A stretch of DNA of 58,500 bases from Mesostigma viride (taxonomy: Eukaryota > Streptophyta > Mesostigmatophyceae > Mesostigmatales > Mesostigmataceae). The notes under the pieces are model-generated. The model was given only the letters and a program-made list of their open reading frames with translations. It was not told where the DNA came from and made no database searches. The stretch lies in the NCBI GenBank assembly GCA_009746045.1, contig RPFO01001075.1, forward strand, positions 793,561-852,060, in the 5' to 3' direction. This document shows positions 19,901-31,900 of the stretch, in pieces; position 1 is the stretch's first letter, and every line of letters begins with the position of its first letter. The translations under genes and the position numbers were made by a program.

Positions 19901-22900
19901 TCCTAGCCCCTACACTGTAGGCCCAAAGCAAGCATTTTTCCCGCGGACGGGGAAGTAAACGCCGCGCCAAAGAACATAGGCGCGGCGCTGCCCGCTGGTA
20001 GCCTGGTACCCCCCAAAAATTCAAAGTCCAAGTCGCGTAGTCTTCATAAAATACGCGTACGTTATCCGTGGCATAAAGTACGCGTACAGAAGTATTTTAT
20101 TTGAACCGTACGGCGTACATAACAACACCGAATGGGATACTAGGAATGGTTTGTTTTGTTCGTACCTCTACAGGTACAACCCCTCGGACGAATTAAACGG
20201 GCCGTACTCTGTGGGAGCCATATCCAGCTTCACCGCAGGCATGCTGCTCAAAGGAAACGTTCAAGTCTAGTATTTTATGAGTCAATGATTAATTTCGACT
20301 CCATTTGGAGTGTTCACTGCGTACTAGGCTCAAGATCATAGAATTTCCTCCGGATAGGCACTGATATCATGGTAATAAATGACATGTGTGTTGGCTGTCA
20401 GAGCTACAATCGTGGTTGGCTCATGTTTCCGCGAGGACCTCATGCAATTCATCACATGGTCCCTCTCTCTGGTGTGACTTGCACCCCGGTGGATGCATGT
20501 GGGTGATGTGCGGACATTACATACACCCGCAGCCCAATTCGACGCGTGCTTTGACACCGGCAAGAATGAAACAGTGGACGATGGCTGTTATCCCGATCAC
20601 CCCTTCTGCTACGGGGACTCTCCGATCCCTGCGAATTTCCAGGGCGCAGGCTGGGGCGTTTACTCTCTTTGTGCAGGTATGTGCGGCTGGTTGGCCCCTC
20701 TCGCCGTGCCCCGCCCCCTGGGACAATGTACTTTACATCCCATCCCATTTGCTGTCTAGTTCACCTTGGCCGCTGCCCATCTGACAGAACCTGGCCTCCC
20801 ACATCATCAATGTGCAGTGTCATATTCCTGCATCGCGTGCTCCAGAAATTCCCCAGTGGCTGATCCCGGTGATCAACTCACAGGTGACAGTGTCTTGCTT
20901 GTTGCTGTGCGGTGTCCTGTACCTTTCCTTGGAGGCGTATACACAAGGCAAATGATCAGATCATGTGCTTCCTTTGTTCGCTTCATGCACTCCCTTGTTT
21001 GCACGATCACCCTGCGTCCCATCTCATGCCTTGAGATGGCAATCCGTGTCCACCTTGCATGGTGTCTGCACGTACACACCTGCCCCCGTTCATGCTTCTG
21101 CAGTCAAGCAGTGTTTGGAATGGTGGGGATGGGCACCCTTGGCATGGCCCCTGAGGTCAAGCACACATCCCTGCTACTGATTGTCATGCAATGTGCTGTT
21201 TCTTGGTGTTTTGGATGGGCCACACACCCAACACCATGCATCTGCATGTTTTGCGGTTCGGGTAATCAGATGGGTGGTGGTAGGGCTTGAATTGGGTGCA
21301 TGGGTGGGGGGCCTGTACTATTTGAAGGCTGAACGTTGAAGATGTAAGAGATAGCATCGGCATCAGCACAATCAATGAACGAAGAGTCGGTAGTAAGGTG
21401 GCTGTTGCCTGTTGGCATTCCATGGGCGTTGACAGAGTTGCTGCCAGCATGGCCCAGCATGGGACGCATACTGAACGGGCTCCTAGTGGCTACATTTAGG
21501 CGGCTGCATAGATGTGCACTGCAAATGGAAACCACAACATGGTATGGTAAGATGATGAGGAAAGTAACGGTCTAGAACATGGGAGTTCAACTTGGGAAGT
21601 AGTGCGCCATTTCTAAAGGCCAATCTCCCTTAGGCAGGCATCAGTGAGTGATGCCATGTGTTTGATGGACATGACACAGTGAGTGATGCCATGTGTTTGA
21701 TGGACATGACACAGTGATGCCACGTGTTTGATGGACATGACACAGTGAGTGATGGCATGTGTTTCATGGACATGACACAGTGAGTGATGCCATGTGTTTC
21801 ATGGACATGACACCGAGAAAAGGTGCTCTACTGAGACACGGAAACTGCATCTAGGCCAGCGCAATTGTAAAACACGAGGCGCCACGGATGCTATGGTGCA
21901 GTAAAGTTTTATTAGGAGTGGTTATATAATAATTATTTTAATTATAACAGAAGCCGGGATGTGGGACAAGGCACTGGGGGCACTGAATCTTCTTGTAGGA
22001 ACCATTGGCCTATGTATACGTAGTCCCCTGGGTAAAATCAAGGGGCTGCTGATTAAATCAATGGTTTGCTGATATGTAGGGGGGCATGCCGGGCAATGAA
22101 GGAACCACGTGGAGTAACCCCAGTTGCGCCGCACTTGACGTTGTCCACATGGGGTGGATCGGGGAAGTAGTGGCCACGCTGCATGGGGATCAGTTGTGGT
22201 CATGCAGCGGGGTGTATACGGCCCTAGTAACTTTTCAAATGTTAGCTGGGACGACATCTTGTGGTGAGTCTCCTGCGTTCTGGCAGGAGATGTACTCTCT
22301 GTTCATCTTGTCCGGCTCTAGTGCATGCGTTGCTCTCCTGGTCGTTGCCGCAGAATGCCTGGACAGCGAAGCGGGCGCTAAGCGTGACTGGGGTTGCCCC
22401 GACTATGCCCCAATCTGCTACGAGTACCACACCCCCGGGAGTCCGTTCGAGGTTAACCGAGGTCAGAGCGTGGGGGAGAGCGACGGCAATTTTGAGGAGG
22501 GCGTCAGCTGCACCGGTACGTGGGACCATGCACGTGCGGTTGGCCATGCAGGTGCTTGTGAACTTCTGGGCTGGGTGGTTCCGCGATAGGCCTAGTGGGT
22601 GCGTGGGCTGGCGAAGACCGACGAGAGCATGTGAGGAACCGTGCTTCGTCCACCGGTTGTATTATGTGTTTGGATTTTTCATGTACTACCACTGGTTGTA
22701 GTTCCATGTCCAAGTGATGTGATGGTCAGATGCTTGCAAGGGAGACCCCATGGAGAACCTTCCTACCTGTACGCCACGAGGGACATGGCCGCTAGCGGTG
22801 GTACATCATGGCAAAGGGAGACCCCATAGAGAACTTTCCTACCTGTACGCCACGAGGGACATGGCCGCTAGCGGTGGTACATCATGGCGAAGGGAGACCC

Positions 22901-25900
22901 CATAGGTAACTTTCCTACCTGTACGCCACGAGGGACATGGCCGCTAGCGGTGGTACATCATGGCAAAGGGAGACCCCATAGAGAACTTTCCTACCTGTAC
23001 GCCACGAGGGACATGGCAGCTAGCGGTGGTACATCATGGCAAAGGGAGACCCCATAGAGAACTTTCCTGCCTGTACGCCACAATTGACATGGCCGCTAGC
23101 GGTGGTACATCATGGCGAAGGGAGACCCCATAGAGAACTTTCCTGCCTGTACGCCACGAGGGACATGGCAGCTAGCGGTGGTACATCATGGCGAAGGGAG
23201 ACCCCATAGAGAACTTTCCTGCCTGTACGCCACGAGGGACATGGCAGCTAGCGGTGGTACATCATGGCGAAGGGAGACCCCATAGAGAACTTTCCTGCCT
23301 GTACGCCACGAGGGACATGGCCGCTAGCGGTGGTACATCATGGCGAAGGGAGACCCCATAGAGAACTTTCCTACCTGTACGCCACGAGGGACATGGCCGC
23401 TAGCGGTGGTACATCATGGCGAAGGGAGACCGCGGATGCTGGTTGTTTGGCAGTTGCGGCTCATGGTGGAGGACTGGGCAAAGTCTGGTACATGTTTAAG
23501 TTGGCGTCTCGAAGTGCTAGGCTATCTCGGCACACATTGGTGCAGCGGCGCCACCAGGTGCTTTACAGAAGCACTAAGCATTTTTTTTTTTGCTGTACCA
23601 CTGGCATCATAGATTGATGAACAGATGGGCATTCGCACCTTAGCTGCTGTGCACGAGCTTTCAAAACCTTGTTCGGTTCTTCTTTATCATCTTGTGTATC
23701 CCTTTCATCATCCCACCACTAGACGAAACTGACCGAGCCCCCGATTGTGTGCTGCCCGTTGCGCCCCTCATCATGGCCATCCCTTACACACCCACGCGGG
23801 TGCCGTCTCGTCCGGCCACCAACACACAGCCTGCCTTGACACGGAGGTAGATGCTGGCACTGACCTGGGCTGTGAGCAGGCATTCAGCTTCTGGACGTCG
23901 CAGGCATTTGATTCCGAAGATTACGTTCCCGCTCCCATCTGCTACACTGGCGCCGCCAGCACCGGTAGCCTCATGGAGGGCGAGGGGTTCCTCCCGTTTT
24001 TCTCCGACTCTGTGAATGCCAACACGACCTGCGCAGGTGCGTAAATTAAGCTTGTGGTGTTGACAGCAAAGGCAGGGCCCACTAGTTGGGGTGTTACTTG
24101 CGTTCTCTATGTGGTGTGGCATGGTTGCCACTCCAGGGCTGTTCCTAGGGTCACACTTTCTGTCATGTCACTTAATATGAACTGCCCTACAGTTCTAAAC
24201 TGCCCCATCCCCCCCCCCCACTCCCCTTCGGACACGTGGCTGTGACTCTGGTTATGTCTTTACTACTGATAAGGAGGCAGAAGGGAGCTCTTGGATAGCT
24301 CGCACTTGGGTGGCGGAGATTGGGTACTCTCGGTACTCTTGGTACTCTTGGTTTCATGGGGAAACAGAGGCGGGATGCCACATGGTTTCATGGGGAAACA
24401 GAGGCGGGATGCCGCATGGTTTCATGGGGAAACAGAGGCGGGATGCCACATGGATTCATGGGGAAACAGAGGCGGGATGCCACATGGTTTCATGGGGAAA
24501 CAGAGGCGGGATGCCGCATGGTTTCATGGGGAAACAGAGGCGGGATGCCACATGGTTTCATGGGGAAACAGAGGCGGGATGCCACATGGTTTCATGGGGA
24601 AACAGAGGCGGGATGCCACATGGTTTCATGGGGAAACAGAGGCGGGATGCCACATGGTTTCATGGGGAAACAGAGGCGGGATGCCACATGGTTTCATGGG
24701 GAAACAGAGGCGGGATGCCACATGGTTTCATGGGGAAACAGAGGCGGGATGCCACATGGTTTCATGGGGAAACAGAGGCGGGATGCCACATGGTTTCATG
24801 GGGAAACAGAGGCGGGATGCCGCATGGTTTCATGGGGAAACAGAGGCGGGATGCCACATGGTTTCATGGGGAAACAGAGGCGGGATGCCACATGGTTTCA
24901 TGGGGAAACAGAGGCGGGATGCCACATGGTTTCATGGGGAAACAGAGGCGGGATGCCACATGGTTTCATGGGGAAACAGAGGCGGGATGCCACATGGTTT
25001 CATGGGGAAACAGAGGCGGGATGCCGCATGGTTTCATGGGGAAACAGAGGCGGGATGCCACATGGTTTCATGGGGAAACAGAGGCGGGATGCCACATGGT
25101 TTCATGGGGAAACAGAGGCGGGATGCCACATGGTTTCATGGGGAAACAGAGGCGGGATGCCACATGGTTTCATGGGGAAACAGAGGCGGGATGCCACATG
25201 GTTTCATGGGGAAACAGAGGCGGGATGCCACATGGTTTCATGGGGAAACAGAGGCGGGATGCCACATGGTTTCATGGGGAAACAGAGGCGGGATGCCACA
25301 TGGTTTCATGGGGAAACAGAGGCGGGATGCCACATGGTTTCATGGGGAAACAGAGGCGGGATGCCACATGGTTTCATGGGGAAACAGAGGCGGGATGCCA
25401 CATGGTTTCATGGGGAAACAGAGGCGGGATGCCACATGGTTTCATGGGGAAACAGAGGCGGGATGCCACATGGTTTCATGGGGAAACAGAGGCGGGATGC
25501 CACATGGTTTCATGGGGAAACAGAGGCGGGATGCCACATGGATTCATGGGGAAACAGAGGCGGGATGCCACATGGTTTCATGGGGAAACAGAGGCGGGAT
25601 GCCACATGGTTTCATGGGGAAACAGAGGCGGGATGCCACATGGTTTCATGGGGAAACAGAGGCGGGATGCCACATGGTTTCATGGGGAAACAGAGGCGGG
25701 ATGCCACATGGTTTCATGGGGAAACAGAGGCGGGATGCCACATGGTTTCATGGGGAAACAGAGGCGGGATGCCACATGGTTTCATGGGGAAACAGAGGCG
25801 GGATGCCACATGGTTTCATGGGGAAACAGAGGCGGGATGCCACATGGTTTCATGGGGAAACAGAGGCGGGATGCCACATGGTTTCATGGGGAAACAGAGG

Positions 25901-28900
25901 CGGGATGCCACATGGTTTCATGGGGAAACAGAGGCGGGATGCCACATGGTTTCATGGGGAAACAGAGGCGGGATGCCGCATGGTTTCATGGGGAAACAGA
26001 GGCGGGATGCCACATGGTTTCATGGGGAAACAGAGGCGGGATGCCACATGGTTTCATGGGGAAACAGAGGCGGGATGCCACATGGTTTCATGGGGAAACA
26101 GAGGCGGGATGCCGCATGGTTTCATGGGGAAACAGAGGCGGGATGCCACATGGATTCATGGGGAAACAGAGGCGGGATGCCACATGGTTTCATGGGGAAA
26201 CAGAGGCGGGATGCCACATGGTTTCATGGGGAAACAGAGGCGGGATGCCACATGGTTTCATGGGGAAACAGAGGCGGGATGCCACATGGTTTCATGGGGA
26301 AACAGAGGCGGGATGCCGCATGGTTTCATGGGGAAACAGAGGCGGGATGCCACATGGTTTCATGGGGAAACAGAGGCGGGATGCCACATGGATTCATGGG
26401 GAAACAGAGGCGGGATGCCACATGGTTTCATGGGGAAACAGAGGCGGGATGCCACATGGTTTCATGGGGAAACAGAGGCGGGATGCCACATGGTTTCATG
26501 GGGAAACAGAGGCGGGATGCCACATGGTTTCATGGGGAAACAGAGGCGGGATGCCACATGGATTCATGGGGAAACAGAGGCGGGATGCCACATGGTTTCA
26601 TGGGGAAACAGAGGCGGGATGCCACATGGTTTCATGGGGAAACAGAGGCGGGATGCCGCATGGTTTCATGGGGAAACAGAGGCGGGATGCCACATGGATT
26701 CATGGGGAAACAGAGGCGGGATGCCACATGGTTTCATGGGGAAACAGAGGCGGGATGCCACATGGTTTCATGGGGAAACAGAGGCGGGATGCCACATGGT
26801 TTCATGGGGAAACAGAGGCGGGATGCCACATGGTTTCATGGGGAAACAGAGGCGGGATGCCGCATGGTTTCATGGGGAAACAGAGGCGGGATGCCACATG
26901 GATTCATGGGGAAACAGAGGCGGGATGCCACATGGTTTCATGGGGAAACAGAGGCGGGATGCCACATGGATTCATGGGGAAACAGAGGCGGGATGCCACA
27001 TGGTTTCATGGGGAAACAGAGGCGGGATGCCACATGGTTTCATGGGGAAACAGAGGCGGGATGCCACATGGTTTCATGGGGAAACAGAGGCGGGATGCCG
27101 CATGGTTTCATGGGGAAACAGAGGCGGGATGCCACATGGTTTCATGGGGAAACAGAGGCGGGATGCCACATGGTTTCATGGGGAAACAGAGGCGGGATGC
27201 CACATGGTTTCATGGGGAAACAGAGGCGGGATGCCGCATGGTTTCATGGGGAAACAGAGGCGGGATGCCACATGTCACTCAGGCATTAACTACGCTCACC
27301 AAGAGCAGGATCGCGCACTCTGCATGCCCTGGCGGCAGCATTGTGCGCTCTGCATGCCCCCGTGGCAGCATTAGTTGTGTCCCCCCTCTCAACATGCCCC
27401 CCTCTCGGCATGCCCCCTCTCGGCATGCCCCCCTGTGACCTTACTACGGGCATCACCAGGGACCACATGCAAGCTTGATGGCAAACAAGCCAAGGTTTGC
27501 TCCGAAGCTATGTGTATTGTCCCAGTTCAGGCAAACTTTATGGGCTTGCGCACCTTTGAGCGCACATAGTGTTGCCAAAAGTGCTTGCTGTTTTTGTTGG
27601 GTTTGGCATGGCTAGTCGTATCAATGTAATATATGACGGCTTGGGCGTGTGCGTGCGTGTCGGTGTGGATATGTATGGGTTGGGTTGGGTACAGCCCGCC
27701 CACGAAGCTGAATTTTGAAGTAGAGAGTTTTTCTGTTATTCGGAAACCATCCTTGGCCACACATTTAGAGCCTACAAGGAAACCTCCGCTGTGGTTGCGG
27801 AGGTGGCCCACATGGTTTCTGCCTGTGCAAGAATGTTACAAAGACATCCTTGCCTACGCATTTGGTGCCTGGGAGGAAACCTCCGCTGTGGTTGCGGAGG
27901 TGGCCCACATGGTTTCTGCCTGTGCAAGGATGTTACAAAGACATCCTTGCCTACGCATTTGGTGCCTGGGAGGAAACCTCCGCTGTGGTTGCGGAGGTGG
28001 CCCACATGGTTTCTGCCTGTGCAAGAATGTTACAAAGACATCCTTGCCTACGCATTTGGTGCCTGGGAGGAAACCTCCGCTGTGGTTGCGGAGGTGGCCC
28101 ACATGGTTTCTGCCTGTGCAAGGATGTTACAAAGACATCCTTGCCTACGCATTTGGTGCCTGGGAGGAAACCTCCGCTGTGGTTGCGGAGGTGGCCCACA
28201 TGGTTTCTGCCTGTGCAAGGATGTTACAAAGACATCCTTGCCTACGCATTTGGTGCCTGGGAGGAAACCTCCGCTGTGGTTGCGGAGGTGGCCCACATGG
28301 TTTCTGCCTGTGCAAGGATGTTACAAAGACATCCTTGCCTACGCATTTGGTGCCTGGGAGGAAACCTCCGCTGTGGTTGCGGAGGTGGCCCACATGGTTT
28401 CTGCCTGTGCAAGGATGTTACAAAGACATCCTTGCCTACGCATTTGGTGCCTGGGAGGAAACCTCCGCTGTGGTTGCGGAGGTGGCCCACATGGTTTCTG
28501 CCTGTGCAAGAATGTTACAAAGACATCCTTGCCTACGCATTTGGTGCCTGGGAGGAAACCTCCGCTGTGGTTGCGGAGGTGGCCCACATGGTTTCTGCCT
28601 GTGCAAGGGCTGTAGCATGAAGCGATCCAAGGGGCATTAAGACTAATGATGGACCTTTATTATCATTTAGTCATCCGGTGGTCAGTGGGATGGCTGTTGC
28701 CGCCTTGCATGGGAGGAATTTCTTAGATGCGAGGCCAAGAGTTGGTATGGGTGCGATTGTTTTGTAGCCACCACCTCTAAAAGGCTCCTGTTATGTATGT
28801 CTGGTTCTGGCGGGTCCTCGGTTCATGCACCTCATCTCTGTGTGTGTCTTCGCCCCCTGCAGTTTGCCTGGACTCTCACGGCAACGACTCCAAGGACGTG

Positions 28901-31900
28901 GGCTGCACGAATGACAAACCTTTCTGCTTTGACTTAAGCCTTAACGCTTTCGGCCCTTTCCCCGACATGCCCTTCGAGATCATAGCTCAATTAGCCATTG
29001 CGCAAGGCCTCACTGAGGGCGGGTGGGGCAACAACGGCGACAACGGCTTTGGCTTGTTTTGCTCAGGTACGGCTGGTGCTAGGTGTGAATTGCCGTGGCA
29101 TGTCAGATGTTCAGGGGGGGGGGGGGGGGGGGGGGGGGGGAGGGGGCGGGGAAGCTGCATACAAGTGCAGTTGCCAAGTAAGGGTGGAACGTAGGTGCCA
29201 CAGTTGACGGTAGGCACTACCGGCACATACATGTATCCGGCCCCTGATATTTTTGTCCAAAGTAGCACAAGCACATGAGGCATTGGTACAGGTGGCGTAC
29301 AGTAGAGGTACACTTCAACTGGCAAAGAGGACCTGTTTGAGCAAGGATAAGCAGCTATAAACTGAGCAAGAAGCGCGACAAATGTAAACAACGTAGCTCA
29401 CCAAGAAGGCCTCTTTTAGCCAGCTCTGGCGTACAATCTAATAATTGTGAGAAACTCTTTTTGCTCACCTGCAAATATGTGGGAACTTTCCTGCATGTCA
29501 TGCTCTTCTTGCATGAGAAGAGATTACCAGTTTTCTCTTTTGTTTTGTTATTTTTTCTATCTGAGTGACATCATTTGTTATCTACTCCGTGTCACTGATA
29601 TTACTTGCGTTGTTCATACGGCTAGTGACTGTCAGTTGTTGTTTACATCCTTTGATTCTTGTCACGCGGTTGTCTTGTGCCCCAATGCCTGCTGGCGGGC
29701 TGTGCCCCAATGCCTACTGGTGGGCAGAGTGCTATGACAGCTCGTACGCTGGGCAGGACGTGGGTTGCAGCAATGAGGCCCCTCACTGCCTGTCTATATT
29801 CCATACGGACGACGGCGAAGCTCAGCGGTTCGTCGGCTGGGACTGTGCAGGTAGGCCTATGCTCCTATGCAGGCATTATTTAATTGGTGTGCTCGTGTAC
29901 GCGCATCAGCCGGTGCTAAACATTTTCACACATCTGAGTCATGTTGCGCTGGGTAGATTCATGCAACATACTTCCTTGAATATGTGCTTCCTAAAATATA
30001 CTGATAAACTAATATACCTATTCTTTAATATACTTCTTGAATTGGGCATGCGGGGAGGCTTGTGGTGATAATAAGGAGTGCTTAGGTGGCCCCTGGCTGC
30101 TGGCCAAAGCTGAGCCTGGCTTGCTTCTGGACGTTTCTAGGGCGTGTTGCATTTGACGGGATGTACTTGTTCTCACCAAAAATATCACGAAGACTTCTTA
30201 GCAACTGCCTGTCCCTGCCCATTGTTGCCCCCCTGCATGCCACTTCCAGGCTCAACTTGGTGGCCCCTAACGCAGGGTCGTGTGGGTGCTCATTGCGGAA
30301 CAAAAACACTTCTCGTTTGTAAACATGGCGTTGCAAGAATAGTCGTTTTCCTTGTGTCCAAGCAGCTCCCATAGTGTGATTCCTACTTGCTTTGCATCGA
30401 CAGGACTTCATCACGCAGGTGGCTGCTGGCCATTGCTCTCGTGGAATGTGTGGGATGGAGCGCTCCTGGCCTGTGCTCTCTTGGAATGTGTTGAATGGAG
30501 CACCCTGTTGCTTGGACATAATGCATACGTGCATTGCAACTACTCGCTGACATCCTGTGGGTGGGGTTGCTTGCGTGGAGGGGGGATGGAGGGTGTGTGG
30601 GGGGGCATATGCATAATGCAATCTACACGCAATGGGCCCACCAGAGTGCAACCCTCAACTTCTTTCGCCTGGCAACTTCTCGACGATACCAATGGGCTGC
30701 ACCGACGACAAGCCTCTGTGCCTTGGGACGGATCAGTCTGTGACATCGAAGCCCATGAACACGAAGCCGCGATGCTTCGGTAAGCCACGGAGTATGGCAG
30801 GGGACATCCTAACTTGCTCCAGTTTTTGTGTGGCCAAGCGCCCTCCATCTTCTTTCACATTTCCAGCTGGCGGTTGTTGGCGGGAGGGCTCGTGAAAGGA
30901 AAATTATGTTGCCACAAATGCTCTTGAGGTGCTCTTGAGGTGAGCACCCTGTTTGGTGAACGATGATGGTGTTCCATGGTTTTTTCCGATTTTGCATGAT
31001 GGTGTCCCAGGTCTATTGGAGGGGCGGAGACCTGATGATTAACCACAAGGAGTGGACGCCTCCCGCAGGCTAGAGTAGCCCTTGTAACCATTGGTTGTCA
31101 TGTAGCCTAATAGCCCTTGCAACCATTGGTTGTCATGTAGCCTAATAGCCCTTGTAACCATTGGTTGTCATATTGTAGCCTAATGTAACCATGTATGCTT
31201 AGCCTTGCCATCATACCTGGACACCTGCCACGTGCAACACTAATGCAGGGTAGACAACCAGCCACACCTTGTACTGATAGCCTGGCCTAGCAACACAGCC
31301 AGCCATGCTATGCCCCTCACCTGGCTTCGCATGCTTGCCCACGCTCTCCTAGTCATGCTATGCTCATGCGGGTCTTATATTGCACCCTGTGGCATGCCTC
31401 TGGCATGAAGGGATAGGGGGGTCTCTGCCCCTTTCCCTGCTGTGCATATACAGGTATCAAAAGCACTCCGATGCTCCGTGACTCCCCAATGGGAGCACGT
31501 ATTTAATTAATTAATTAATGTTTTTTGTGTGCATGGTCATTGATGGTGGGGTTGCGTCTCGTGGCAGTGTACGTGTACCGACAACTTGAATGTGCGACAA
31601 TTCATTCATTTGCTTGGGTGCCTTTTTTATGAGAGTCGCAGGGTACACTGTATAGTTTGGTACCTTTCGTCTCTGATATCCTGATTGGTGCATATCAAGT
31701 AGGGGCCAGGGGCGCCGCCTTCTTTTATTACCAGTCCACAAATCCATTCAAACTTCTCATTGGGAGGTCCTAGCATGTTGACCTTCTGTGGTTGCAAGAA
31801 AGTCTTGGTCATCATTGCGAATGCGCAGCCGATGCAGTAAGGCTGCCCTGTGGTCTAGCGGCCACACAAATAGGCCTGCAAGTACTACTCATGTGCACAT

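Noticed and set aside
24291-27438. Three overlapping ORFs of about 1000 codons with a 34-residue repeat
   Set aside because: Pure product of the stop-free 34-bp array. It is open in all three frames equally, shows no codon bias, and lies between two supported coding exons of a spliced gene.
27633-28640. ORFs of 250-335 codons over the 97-bp array, both strands
   Set aside because: Same artefact; the period is not a multiple of three and every frame is open.
31455-31530. 7-bp TGTGCAT as a target duplication of the intron 7 LINE tail
   Set aside because: The right copy is separated from the tail by eight unrelated bases, so the match is probably chance.
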